NCBI RefSeq assembly: GCF_038502225.1
Contig: NC_091391.1
Span: 3,444,937 to 3,508,936, forward strand
From: Cherax quadricarinatus
Taxonomy: Eukaryota; Arthropoda; Malacostraca; Decapoda; Parastacidae
DNA length: 64,000 bases
Direction of reading: 5' to 3'
Position numbers and translations under genes: made by a program. Below the pieces are notes generated by a model, which was not told where the DNA came from, did no database searches, and saw only the letters and a program-made list of their open reading frames with translations. Positions 33,663 to 43,447 of the stretch are shown here, piece by piece (positions within the stretch are counted from its first letter, which is position 1; each line of letters starts with the position of its first letter).

Positions 33663-36100
33663 AAGACCTACTTCGACTAGTGGATGGTACCACTATGACC
33701 CCGCCTCCTCCTGCTTCACGTCACCTGACTACTTCGACTAGTGGATGGTACCACTATGACCCCGCCTCCATCTGCTTCACGTCACCTGACTACTTCGACT
33801 AGTGGATGGTACCACTATGACCCCGCCTCCATCTGCTTCACGTCACCTGACTACTTCGACTAGTGGATGGTACCACTATGACCCCGCCTCCTCCTGCTTC
33901 ACCTCACCTGACTACTTCGACTAGTGGATGGTACCACTATGACCCCGCCTCCATCTGCTTCACGTCACCTGACTACTTCGACTAGTGGATGGTACCACTA
34001 TGACCCCGCCTCCTCCTGCTTCACCTCACCTGACTACTTCGACTAGTGGATGGTACCACTATGACCCCGCCTCCATCTGCTTCACGTCACCTGACTACTT
34101 CGACTAGTGGATGGTACCACTATGACCCCGCCTCCGCCTGCTTCACCTCACCTGACTACTTCGACTAGTGGATGGTACCACTATGACCCCGCCTCCTCCT
34201 GCTTCACCTCACCTGACTACTTCGACTAGTGGATGGTACCACTATGACCCCGCCTCCGCCTGCTTCACCTCACCTGACTACTTCGACTAGTGGATGGTAC
34301 CACTATGACCCCACCTCCTCCTGCTTCACCTCACCTGACTACTTCGACTAGTGGATGGTACCACTATGACCCCGCCTCCTCCTGCTTCACCTCACCTGAC
34401 TACTTCGACTAGTGGATGGTACCACTATGACCCCGCCTCCTCCTGCTTCACCTCACCTGACTACTTCGACTAGTGGATGGTACCACTATGACCCCGCCTC
34501 CTGCTTCACCTCACCTCACTACTTCGACTAGTGGATGGTACCACTATACCCCGCCTCCTCCTGCTTCACCTCACCTGACTACTTCGACTAGTGGATGGTG
34601 CCACTATGACCCCGCCTCCTCCTGCTTCACCTCACCTGACTACTTCGACTAGTGGATGGTACCACTATGACCCCGCCTCCTCCTGCTTCACCTCACCTGA
34701 CTACTTCGACTAGTGGATGGTACCACTATGACCCCACCTCCTCCTGCTTCACCTCACCTGACTACTTCGACTAGTGGATGGTACCACTATGACCCCGCCT
34801 CTGCCTGCTTCACCTCACCTGACTACTTCGACTAGTGGATGGTACCACTTTGACCCCGCCTCCTCCTGCTTCACCTCACTTGACTACTTCGACTAGTGGA
34901 TGGTACCACTATGACCCCGCCTTCTCCTGCTTCACCTCACCTGACTACTTCGACTAGTGGATGGTACCACTATGACCCCGCCTCCTGCTTCACCTCACCT
35001 GACTACTTCGACTAGTGGATGGTACCACTATGACCCCGCCTCCTCCTGCTTCACCTCACCTGACTACTTCGACTAGTGGATGGTACCACTATGACCCCGC
35101 CTCCTCCTGCTTCACCTCACCTGACTACTTCGACTAGTGGATGGTACCACTATGACCCCGCCTCCTCCTGCTTCACCTCACCTGACTACTTCGACTAGTG
35201 GATGGTACCACTATGACCCCGCCTCCTGCTTCACCTCACCTCACTACTTCGACTAGTGGATGGTACCACTATACCCCGCCTCCTCCTGCTTCACCTCACC
35301 TGACTACTTCGACTAGTGGATGGTGCCACTATGACCCCGCCTCCTCCTGCTTCACCTCACCTGACTACTTCGACTAGTGGATGGTACCACTATGACCCCG
35401 CCTCCTCCTGCTTCACCTCACCTGACTACTTCGACTAGTGGATGGTACCACTATGACCCCACCTCCTCCTGCTTCACCTCACCTGACTACTTCGACTAGT
35501 GGATGGTACCACTATGACCCCACCTCCTCCTGCTTCACCTCACCTGACTACTTCGACTAGTGGATGGTACCACTATGACCCCACCTCCTCCTGCTTCACC
35601 TCACCTGACTACTTCGACTAGTGGATGGTACCACTTTGACCCCGCCTCCTCCTGCTTCACCTCACTTGACTACTTCGACTAGTGGATGGTACCACTATGA
35701 CCCCGCCTTCTCCTGCTTCACCTCACCTGACTACTTCGACTAGTGGATGGTACCACTATGACCCCGCCTCCTCCTGCTTCACCTCACCTGACTACTTCGA
35801 CTAGTGGATGGTACCACTATGACCCCGCCTCCTCCTGCTTCACCTCACCTGACTACTTCGACTAGTGGATGGTACCACTATGACCCCGCCTCCTCCTGCT
35901 TCACCTCACCTGACTACTTCTACTAGTGGATGGTACCACTATGACCCCGCCTCCTCCTGCTTCACCTCACCTGACTACTTCGACTAGTGGATGGTACCAC
36001 TATTACCCCGCCTCCTCCTGCTTCACCTCACCTGACTACTTCGACTAGTGGATGGTACCACTATGACCCCGCCTCCATCTGCTTCACCTCACCTCACTAC
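33663..36100 (+). repeat. 61-bp minisatellite array (about 40 units)
   Basis: Same unit as 20620-22204. Variants CTCCATCTGC, CCACTATACC and CCACTTTGACC group in blocks; the CCACTATACC block at 34541 recurs at 35266, so a segment of about 725 bp has been duplicated. Some units lack 3 bp. Confidence 0.97.
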
Positions 36101-36102
36101 AG

Positions 36103-36110
36103 TATATAAG
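36103..36110 (+). promoter_or_regulatory. TATA box of family B right arm (copy 3)
   Basis: TATATAAG follows the 61-bp array and lies about 124 nt upstream of the CTGATGA box and 158 nt upstream of AATAAA. Confidence 0.5.
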
Positions 36111-36233
36111 CCACGTCTACGGCCCTATGCTGTACATTCTACAATATTGATGGACTGAACACATCGACTCCAGGTTGAGGGACTGATTACCTCAAACTCC
36201 TCATCTCCTTGCACCTTTCTACTTTATATAGGA

Positions 36234-36264
36234 CTGATGAAGCCACTGTGTGGCGAAACGTTTC
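36234..36264 (+). ncRNA. Hammerhead-ribozyme-like motif, family B copy 3, right
   Basis: CTGATGA at 36234-36240, extra A, stem GCCAC/GTGGC, loop TGT and GAAACGTTTC, followed by AATAAAG. A second copy at 36322-36352 keeps CTGATGA and GAAACGTT, but its stem is ACCAC/GTGGA and the closing pair is lost. Confidence 0.55.
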
Positions 36265-36400
36265 CAGAATAAAGATTCTCATATGTTGCATAAATGTCTC
36301 AACTTTCTGCTTTGTATTGGACTGATGAAACCACTGTGTGGAGAAACGTTGGAAACAGTGGAAAATGTTGCATAAGTGTCCCAATCTTCAACATTATCAT

Positions 36401-36717
36401 CATGTGAGGAGGATAAACAAAGCGAATCTTATGGAAGTGTTTTGTCAACATTTTAACTGGAGACTGTGTCGGGGGTCAACGCCCCCCGTGACTCAGTCTC
36501 AGGGTGCTTATTTTGTGCTATACAAGTGTATGTTACATTGTATTTGACGTTTGTGATGCACACATATAGACATCCCGACCAGCGAACCAGGTGCTAGAGT
36601 GCCAAAGTTGTGAAGCGGTGTCTGGCACTCGTGGAAAAAATTAACAGGCTTACCTCAAGTCTGGTCGCTCACAGTTCTCACTGTCGTCCTTATAATATTT
36701 GTTTATGCAAATATATG
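36401..36717. other. Spacer with a LINE tail remnant
   Basis: GTCGGGGGTCAACGCCCCCC near 36467-36487 is a remnant of the 5770-type LINE 3' end. Otherwise no feature is seen. Confidence 0.4.
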
Positions 36718-36962
36718 TACAAGGTATACAAGTACATGTACAAGGTATACAAGTATATGTACAAGGTATACCAGTACATGTACAAGGCATACAAGTATAT
36801 GTACAAGGTATACAAGTATATGTACAAGGTATACCAGTACATGTACAAGGTATACATGTACATGTACAAGGTATACAAGTACATGTACAAGGTATACCGG
36901 TACATGTACAAGGTATACCAGTACATGTACAAGGTATACCAGTACATGTACAAGGTATACAG
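36718..36962. repeat. 21-bp minisatellite of nested palindromes (about 12 units)
   Basis: Units contain GTACAAGGTATACAAGTACA plus one base. GTATAC and GTACATGTAC palindromes recur. Open frames through it are artefacts of the 21-bp unit. Confidence 0.95.
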
Positions 36963-37029
36963 ACCATAGCTGACATCAGTAACATACTACACATGCCTTG
37001 TTATGCACAACATTTTGGGCAAATTAGGT

Positions 37030-37215
37030 GAATTTTGTCCCCAGGGTGCGACTCACACCAGTCTACTAACCCCCAGGTACCTACTTACTGCTAGGTGAAC
37101 AGTGACAGAAGGTGTCTTAAGGTTACATGCCCCCAATGCTTCCACCAGTACCGGAAATCGAACCACGGACCTTAATATGTAACCTAAGTGCGCTACGAAC
37201 CGAGCTCTAGATATG
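37030..37215 (-). mobile_element. tRNA-derived SINE, minus strand
   Basis: The complement shows a tRNA-like head with B box GTGGTTCGATTTCC at about 37155-37168 and a body with GTACCTGGGGGTTAGTAGAC and GGTGTGAGTCGCACCCTGG, shared in diverged form with the SINEs at 11264 and 16004. The head is again different. Confidence 0.75.
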
Positions 37216-37685
37216 TATATTGCACACATATTTGCCAGTATTTTTTAAGTAATTGAATTCACTGTCTACTTTTTTCTGCCTTCTTGCTTATTCCTACCTT
37301 GTTATCGTGCTGACGCAGCTGTGAACAGGTGTCCAGGATACAAGACCTCACATGGTTCCTAACATATTTTAAACTCCTCAAGTTATTATTTCTTCAGTTT
37401 TCATTGATCATCACAATGTTGGCAATGGCCACGGGAAGGCCGAGTCCACAACGGATCCGAGTCTGCAGTGGATGATGCGGTGCTATGGTAAGCCAGTGGA
37501 AGGCCTCGGTCAGATGGCCAAAGGTCTCAGCTTAATCTCAAGACCAATTACCTCCAGTTTCATCAGTCCCTCAGTACAGGACACAGGAAGAAGCTGATAT
37601 ATGACCCATATGGATGAACAGAAATATAAAAATAATCCGAACGTAAGAACCTTGAAACTTAGCACGACGTTTCTGTCTGACTTGG
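37216..37685. other. Single-copy spacer
   Basis: No coding region or repeat is supported. It contains GGTTCC and GATCATC stretches without known motifs and ends where the LINE frame begins. The 5' truncation point of the LINE may lie between about 37680 and 37730. Confidence 0.4.
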
Positions 37686-38708
37686 ATGACCCCTGCAGAT
37701 TTAAAGGTATCGATAATAATAAACGAGGATAGTGAGGCTCAAGTTAGAGTATGTAGGAAAGAGGGAAATTATTTCCCAGTAAAAGTAGGCCTTAGACAAG
37801 GATGTGTGATGTCACCGTGGTTGTTTAATATATTTATAGATGGGGTTGTAAGAGAAGTAAATGCAAGGGTCTTGGCAAGAGGTGTGGAGTTAAAAGATAA
37901 AGAATCACACATAAAGTGGGAGTTGTCACAGTTGCTCTTTGCTGATGACACTGTGCTCTTGGGAGATTCTGAAGAAAAGTTGCAGAGATTGGTGGATGAA
38001 TTTGGTAGGGCATGTAAAAGAAGAAAATTAAAAGTGAATATAGGAAAGAGTAAGTTTATGAGGTTAACAAAAAGATTAGGTGATGAAAGATTGGATATCA
38101 GATTGGAGGGAGAGAGTATGGAGGAGGTGAATGTATTCAGATATTTGGGAGTGGACGTGTCAGCAGATGGGTCTATGAAAGATGAGGTGAATCATAGAAT
38201 TGATGAGAGGAAAAGGGTGAGTGGTGCACTTAGGAGTCTGTGGAGACAAAGAACTTTGTCCTTGGAGGCAAAGAGGGGAATGTATGAGAGTATAGTTTTA
38301 CCAACGCTCTTATATGGGTGTGAAGCGTGGGTGATGAATGTTGCAGCGAGGAGAAGGCTGGAGGCAGTGGAGATGTCATGTCTGAGGGCAATGTGTGGTG
38401 TGAATATAATGCAGAGAATTCGTAGTTTGGAAGTTAGGAGGAGGTGCAGAATTACCAAAACTGTTGTCCAGAGGGCTGAGGAAGGGTTGTTGAGGTGGTT
38501 CGGACATGTAGAGAGAATGGAGCGAAACAGAATGACTTCAAGAGTGTATCAGTCTGTAGTGGAAGGAAGGCGGGGTAGGGGTCGGCCTAGGAAAGGTTGG
38601 AGAGAGGGGGTAAAGGAGGTTTTGTGTGCGAGGGGTTTGGACTTCCAGCAGGCATGCGTGAGCGTGTTTGATAGGAGTGAATGGAGACAAATGGTTTTTA
38701 ATACTTGA
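37686..38708 (+). CDS. Non-LTR retrotransposon reverse transcriptase, C-terminal part (RTE-like), uninterrupted
   Basis: A 340-codon frame without breaks. GLRQGCVMSPWLFN lies at residues 35-48 and the catalytic FADD at 85-88, followed by the thumb and a C-terminal region with LYGCEAWVMN, LLRWFGHVERM (about 267-277) and GRGRPRKGW (about 294-302), typical of RTE-type and related LINEs. The first catalytic Asp motif, fingers and endonuclease are missing, so the first Met is not the native start and the copy is 5'-truncated by more than half. The lack of stops or frameshifts suggests a recent insertion. A 3' UTR follows (38709-39097) with a homologue at 11553-11890. It is not a host gene. Confidence 0.85.
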   Translation: MTPADLKVSIIINEDSEAQVRVCRKEGNYFPVKVGLRQGCVMSPWLFNIFIDGVVREVNARVLARGVELKDKESHIKWELSQLLFADDTVLLGDSEEKLQRLVDEFGRACKRRKLKVNIGKSKFMRLTKRLGDERLDIRLEGESMEEVNVFRYLGVDVSADGSMKDEVNHRIDERKRVSGALRSLWRQRTLSLEAKRGMYESIVLPTLLYGCEAWVMNVAARRRLEAVEMSCLRAMCGVNIMQRIRSLEVRRRCRITKTVVQRAEEGLLRWFGHVERMERNRMTSRVYQSVVEGRRGRGRPRKGWREGVKEVLCARGLDFQQACVSVFDRSEWRQMVFNT

Positions 38709-39097
38709 CGTGCTGTTGGAGTGTGAGCAAAGTAACATTTATGAAGGGGTTCAGGGAAACCGGCAGGCCGGACTTGAGTCCTGGAGATGGGAAGTACAGT
38801 GCCTGCACTCTGAAGGAGGGGTGTTAATGTTGCAGTTTAAAAACTGTAGTGTAAAGCACCCTTCTGGCAAGACAGTGATGGAGTGAATGATGGTGAAAGT
38901 TTTTCTTTTTCGGGCCACCCTGCCTTGGTGGACCACCCTGCCTTGGTGGGCCACCCTGCCTTGGTGGACCACCCTGCCTTGGTGGACCACCCTGCCTTGG
39001 TGGACCACCCTGCCTTGGTGGACCACCCTGCCTTGGTGGACCACCCTGCCTTGGTGGGCCACCCTGCCTTGGTGGGAATCGGCCAGTGTGATAATAA
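38709..39097 (+). mobile_element. 3' UTR of the RTE-like LINE
   Basis: Shared with 11553-11890 (minus). It includes GGACTTGAGTCCTGG, GGAAGTACAGTGCC and a final segment GGCCACCCTGCCTTGGTGGG, which has been amplified, then AATCGGCCAGTGTGATAATA leading into the (AAT)n tail. Confidence 0.8.
38918..39078 (+). repeat. 18-bp minisatellite inside the LINE 3' UTR (9 units)
   Basis: Units CCACCCTGCCTTGGTGGA or with GGGC at the end. The related 3' UTR at 11553-11890 has this segment once, so the repeat arose within this LINE copy or its source. Confidence 0.95.
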
Positions 39098-39103
39098 AAA
39101 AAT

Positions 39104-39230
<127 letters not shown>

Positions 39231-39269
39231 CATATACTCAGCTTCCACTCCCTCATCACCCACCTTCCT

Positions 39270-39410
39270 AAGAACAGAGCACTGCAGTAGGTCTACTGGC
39301 CCATATTAGGCAGCTCCATCTCACAATCAACCTGACTCACTCATGTATCTAACTAAGACGTTATAGAAGATTAAAATACTAGCTACCCTGACTCCATTTT
39401 ACAATCTGTT
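39270..39410 (-). mobile_element. LINE 3' tail fragment
   Basis: The complement has GGGCCAGTAGACCTACTGCA, matching the GGGCCAGTAGGCCTTCTGCA tail of the 49147-type LINE. Confidence 0.6.
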
Positions 39411-39795
39411 CCAGTCAGTGTATATCATACACGTGACATACACTCAGATATGTATATCACATGCATGATATACACCTCTCAGTGTAGGTTTCCAGCCTAA
39501 TTCACAAAGGAACACTTACAATATATATACGAATTTTGATGAGGCCTTTTCAAGGATATATACACCGAGAGATGTCTGAATGTACATATCCTGAGAATTT
39601 ACATTAATCACTATTTTAGGCACTAAAGTATTCTTGACAAACAGTCTCAATGATTCTCGTACCTATTTTTTTTTAGCTAAAATACGTAAATTATCGCAAT
39701 TTTAATCATCCATGGGAAAAAGGCGAATTACATTATTTCACGTTTTATATACAGTCTTAAAACTCCGCTGACCAAGCCTTCACTTGCTCCTGCAG
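39411..39795. other. Single-copy spacer upstream of candidate exon
   Basis: AT-rich unique sequence with no repeats, ending in the pyrimidine-containing CTTCACTTGCTCCTGCAG at 39779-39795, which fits a 3' splice site. Confidence 0.45.
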
Positions 39796-39927
39796 GCGAC
39801 GGGACTGCTGGAGTCGCTGGTGCAGTACTCGCAGATTGAGGAGGTACACGTGGTGGTACCCTGCGGGGCATCAGGGCACAAGTTCTGCGTCAGAGTCATC
39901 GTCAGGGACGGCGCCCTCCTCCTCCAG
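39796..39927 (+). CDS. Candidate internal exon of an unrecognised host gene
   Basis: A GC-rich block of 132 bp (44 codons, phase 0 on both sides) is bounded by TGCTCCTGCAG before 39796 and GTAAAC after 39927, good 3' and 5' splice sites. The frame reads [20 protein letters not shown], then about [14 protein letters not shown] and [10 protein letters not shown]. It is the only stretch in the window with non-repetitive, coding-like composition that matches none of the mobile-element families here. Codons favour G/C in third position, unlike the AT-rich surroundings. I do not recognise the protein and give no function. A possible next exon lies at 44827. It could be a chance open block, but the paired splice sites and symmetric phase argue for an exon. 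Confidence 0.5.
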
Positions 39928-40028
39928 GTAAACAAACACCTTGTCGAGTTTTTTTGTCTCCCTTGGCTTACCGCCAGCACTGACGCGGCTGCACTCTACC
40001 CTGCATTTCTCTTTATTTATGTGTGTGC

Positions 40029-40758
<730 letters not shown>

Positions 40759-41054
40759 CCACGACCACGGTCGCTTCACATAAAACCATATTAAATTCGC
40801 GACTATATCTGCTTGCCACTTGCCTGACACCATGTCAATGATGAACGAACAAGGTCTTAAGAAGCAAGATTGTCATTCGCGATGGATTCACAATTGCACA
40901 ACCCAGGTCAAAACGAGTTCTGAACAGGTAGCTCCTGTCTCTCACAAGTACCGGACCATTACGACATGCTCTTGGATACACTGGAAGATTAAATGGTGAT
41001 GTAGCGTAGACGAACTTTCCGAAATAATTCGACAACTGTGGACTTGGAATGCCT
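40759..41054. other. Spacer, no supported gene
   Basis: Moderately GC-balanced unique sequence. Short open frames on the minus strand show no recognised motif. Confidence 0.4.
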
Positions 41055-41140
41055 TTAACTTTCGCCAGGTTCGTCTGGTGCTTACTTGGTCAACCAAGTT
41101 GTTGCTATTAGTGACTCGCTGCCCCACATACCCATCACAG
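41055..41140 (-). mobile_element. LINE 3'-end fragment
   Basis: The complement encodes GCDGYVGQRVTNSNNLVDQV, equivalent to the tail of the 5770-type LINE. Confidence 0.65.
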
Positions 41141-41145
41141 CCTGG

Positions 41146-41345
41146 AAATATAAACACAAATGCAGTATAATGTGATCCTTTATTGACTACGTTTCGCCCA
41201 CACAGTGGGCTTTTTCAAGTCACAAACAGTTCTGCTTGTGACTTGAAAAAGCCCACTGTGTGGGCGAAACGTAGTCGATGGGGGATCACATTGTGCTGCA
41301 TTTGTGTTTATATTGCCATTGTGTCGGTGTTTTATACCATTTATT
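41146..41345. mobile_element. Compact family A foldback element
   Basis: Two inverted arms of about 80 bp meet at about 41220-41241. The left arm, inverted, has AATAAA (complement at 41179-41184) and the hairpin at 41191-41219. The right arm has the hairpin from 41242 with stem GCCCAC/GTGGGC and GAAACGTAGTC, the GTGT block, TGTCGG and a terminal stem GGTGT/ATACC at 41326-41338 (one G-U pair). AATAAA is mutated in the right arm (CGATGGGGGATC). The core box reads CTTGAAAAAG. Confidence 0.85.
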
Positions 41346-41354
41346 TCCATTAAC

Positions 41355-41716
41355 AAGGTCTTGAGGATGTCTCTCCAAGAGAGAACCCGCAGTAATGGAT
41401 TTAAATTAGATAAGTTTAGATTTAGAAAGGACATAGGAAAGTATTGGTTTGGAAATAGGGTAGTTGATGAGTGGAACAGTCTACCTAGTTGGGTTATTGA
41501 GGCTAGGACTTTGGGTAGTTTCAAATTTAGGTTGGATAAGTACATGAGTGGGAGGGGTTGGATTTGAGAGGGACTTGCACATCAGAGCTTATTTCTTGGG
41601 TGGCATTGAAAATTGGGTTGGTCAAATGTTTTGTTAGTGGGATGAATTGTAAAGGACCTGCCTAGTATGGGCCAACAGGCCTCCTGCAGTGTTCCTCCTT
41701 TCTTATGTTCTTATGT
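41355..41716 (+). pseudogene. LINE C-terminal end and 3' UTR (49147-type family)
   Basis: The frame to 41567 encodes RTRSNGFKLDKFRFRKDIGK, YWFGNRVVDEWNSLP, VIEARTLGSFKFRLDKYMSG and GRGWI, the end of the LINE seen complete at 50352-50714. The 3' UTR ends in GGGCCAACAGGCCTCCTGCA and TTCTTATGTTCTTATG. It directly follows the terminal stem-loop of the family A foldback. Confidence 0.85.
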
Positions 41717-41734
41717 TATTTATTTCCATCACAG

Positions 41735-41925
41735 CCTGGTTGATCTGGCACCTGTTGAAAGATACTCAATTTCCTCTTCAAGGCTTCTACACTTATTCCA
41801 GCAGTGTTTCTGATATCTTCTGGTAAGATGTTGAATAATCTGGGACCCCGGATGTTGATACAGTGTTTCCTTATTGTGCTCACCGCACCCCTACTTTTTT
41901 ACTGGGCTTATCCACCAACCTCGGA
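41735..41925 (-). pseudogene. LINE fragment (5770-type family)
   Basis: The complement carries equivalents of SVRGPRLFNSLPSSIR (here INIRGPRLFNILPEDIR) and the following tail toward PDQPGCD. No complete frame remains. Confidence 0.65.
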
Positions 41926-41934
41926 GAAGCAATA

Positions 41935-42552
41935 AGAACATAAGAATGTAGGAACACTGCAGAAGGCCTACTGGCCCATACGAGGCAGGTCCTTATCAAA
42001 ACGACATCTACCTAAAGCTACTCAAGAAATAACTCCCGTACCCCATGACACCAATCAAACCCAGCCCCTCCCACTCATATATTTGTCCAGTCTCTTCTTA
42101 AAGCTACCCAAGGTCCTAGCCTCTATCACCCCACTGGGAAGACTGTTCCACGCATCTACAACTCTGGTAGAAAACCAACTTAAATCCATTATTCCTGGTT
42201 CTTACCTGGTTCGACACCCTCAGTACTTCATTAATATCTCCCTTGTTTATGTAAAGTAAAAGGACACAAGTGAAACTAATGTGACATTTATTGTGGCAAC
42301 GTTTCGCTCTCCAGGAGCTTTATCAAGCCATTACAAACAATACATGGACACAGAGGGTATATAAAGGCTCTGAGTGAGGTTGCACTTGTGTCCTTTTACT
42401 TTACATATTGTCGGTAATTCCCTTGTTTATGCCCGTCATCCACTTATACACTTCAATGATATCTCCCCTCATTCTACGCCTCTCCAGAGAGTGGAGATTT
42501 AAGGCTTAAAGTCTATCTTCATACGGGAGGTTCCTTACACAGTAAATCATTT
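41935..42552 (-). pseudogene. LINE C-terminal part split by family C element
   Basis: On the minus strand 42552-42432 encodes the NLPYEDRL to RGDMIEVYKWMTGINKG section, and 42251-41935 the rest with VVDAWNSLPSGVIEART and KKRLDKYMSG, then the 3' tail. The family C insertion at 42252-42418 separates them with a 13-bp target duplication. Confidence 0.8.
42252..42418 (+). mobile_element. Family C foldback with target-site duplication
   Basis: Flanked by TCCCTTGTTTATG at 42239-42251 and 42419-42431. The left arm, inverted, has AATAAA (complement of TTTATT near 42288) and the hairpin with CTCTCCAGGAGC; a centre with TATATAAA near 42359 follows, and a right arm reduced to GCACTTGTGTCC, TGTCGG and GGTAAT. 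The right hairpin is deleted and the left terminus is shortened. Confidence 0.8.
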
Positions 42553-42711
42553 TAGTTGCCGTGTTCCTCCCTTAAGTCAATGTGACCTGACCTGACTAGG
42601 TTGGGTGCATTGGCTTAAGCCGGTAGGAGACTTGGACCTGCCTCGCATGGGCCAGTAGGCCTTCTGCAGTGTTCCTTCGTTCTTATGTTCTTATGTTCTC
42701 TGTATGTTCTC
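42553..42711 (+). mobile_element. LINE 3' tail (49147-type family)
   Basis: Contains TTGCCGTGTTCCTCCCTTAA, GACCTGACCTGACTAGG, GGCTTAAGCCGGTAGGAGAC and ends TTCGTTCTTATGTTCTTATG. The same tail is seen at 43540-43662 and 50745-50880. Confidence 0.85.
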
Positions 42712-42755
42712 TGAAGATTGAGACACTTATGCAGCATATGGGAATCTTTATTCAG

Positions 42756-42786
42756 GAAACGTTTCGCCACACAGTGGCTTCATCAG
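42756..42786 (-). ncRNA. Hammerhead-ribozyme-like motif, family B copy 4, left
   Basis: Minus-strand CTGATGA, extra A, GCCAC/GTGGC stem, TGT loop, GAAACGTTTC; AATAAAG follows. Confidence 0.55.
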
Positions 42787-43286
42787 TCCAATACAAAGAG
42801 GAAGGCGTAAGGAGAGGAGGAGTATGAGGTAATCAGTCCCTCAGCCTGGAGTCGATGTGTTCAGTCCATCAATCTTGTAGAATGTACAGCATAGGGCCGT
42901 AGACGTGGCTTATATACTGTAGTGAGGTGACTTGAAGCAGACGGAGGCGGGATCATAGTGGTACCATCCACTAGTCGAAGTAGGTCTTTGTCCAAAGGTT
43001 GAACAAGCGTTGAAGAATTCTTTGTAACAAGACCCCATGATGCTGCCGTCTTGTTACAAAGAATTCTTCAACATTTGTTCAACCTTTGGACGAAGACCTA
43101 CTTCGACTAGTGGATGGTACCACTATGACCCCGCCTCCTCCTGCTTCACCTCACCTGACTACTTCGACTAGTGGATGGTACCACTATGACCCCGCCTCCT
43201 CCTGCTTCACCTCACCTGACTACTTCTACTAGTGGATGGTACCACTATGACCCCGCCTCCATCTGCTTCACGTCACCTCACTACAG

Positions 43287-43294
43287 TATATAAG
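43287..43294 (+). promoter_or_regulatory. TATA box of family B right arm (copy 4)
   Basis: TATATAAG lies 130 nt upstream of the hammerhead-like box and 164 nt upstream of AATAAA, suggesting a short RNA polymerase II transcript. The mirror copy lies near 42910 on the other strand. Confidence 0.5.
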
Positions 43295-43416
43295 CCACGT
43301 CTACGGCCCTATGCTGTACATTCTACAAGATTGATGGACTGAACACATCGACTCCAGGTTGAGGGACTGATTACCTCATTCTCCTCCTCTCCTTACGCCT
43401 TCCTCTTTGTATTGGA

Positions 43417-43447
43417 CTGATGAAGCCACTGTGTGGCGAAACGTTTC
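43417..43447 (+). ncRNA. Hammerhead-ribozyme-like motif, family B copy 4, right
   Basis: CTGATGA at 43417-43423, extra A, stem GCCAC/GTGGC with loop TGT, GAAACGTTTC to 43447, AATAAA at 43451. Confidence 0.55.

Larger units (their letters stand above)
33532..36400. mobile_element. Family B foldback with 61-bp array (copy 3)
   Basis: The left arm is shortened: terminal GAAGATTGAGACACTTATTC, hammerhead-like hairpin on the minus strand at 33575-33605, then a jump into the central segment with GGACGAAGACCTACTTCG. A single long 61-bp array follows (33663-36100), then TATATAAG at 36103-36110, the hairpin at 36234-36264, AATAAA at 36268-36273, and a second decayed hairpin at 36322-36352. Internal deletion of the left promoter arm made this copy one-sided. 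Confidence 0.85.

Noticed and set aside
36610..36969. Tyrosine/lysine-rich protein (YMYKVYK repeats)
   Set aside because: Product of the 21-bp palindromic minisatellite. Other frames are equally open.
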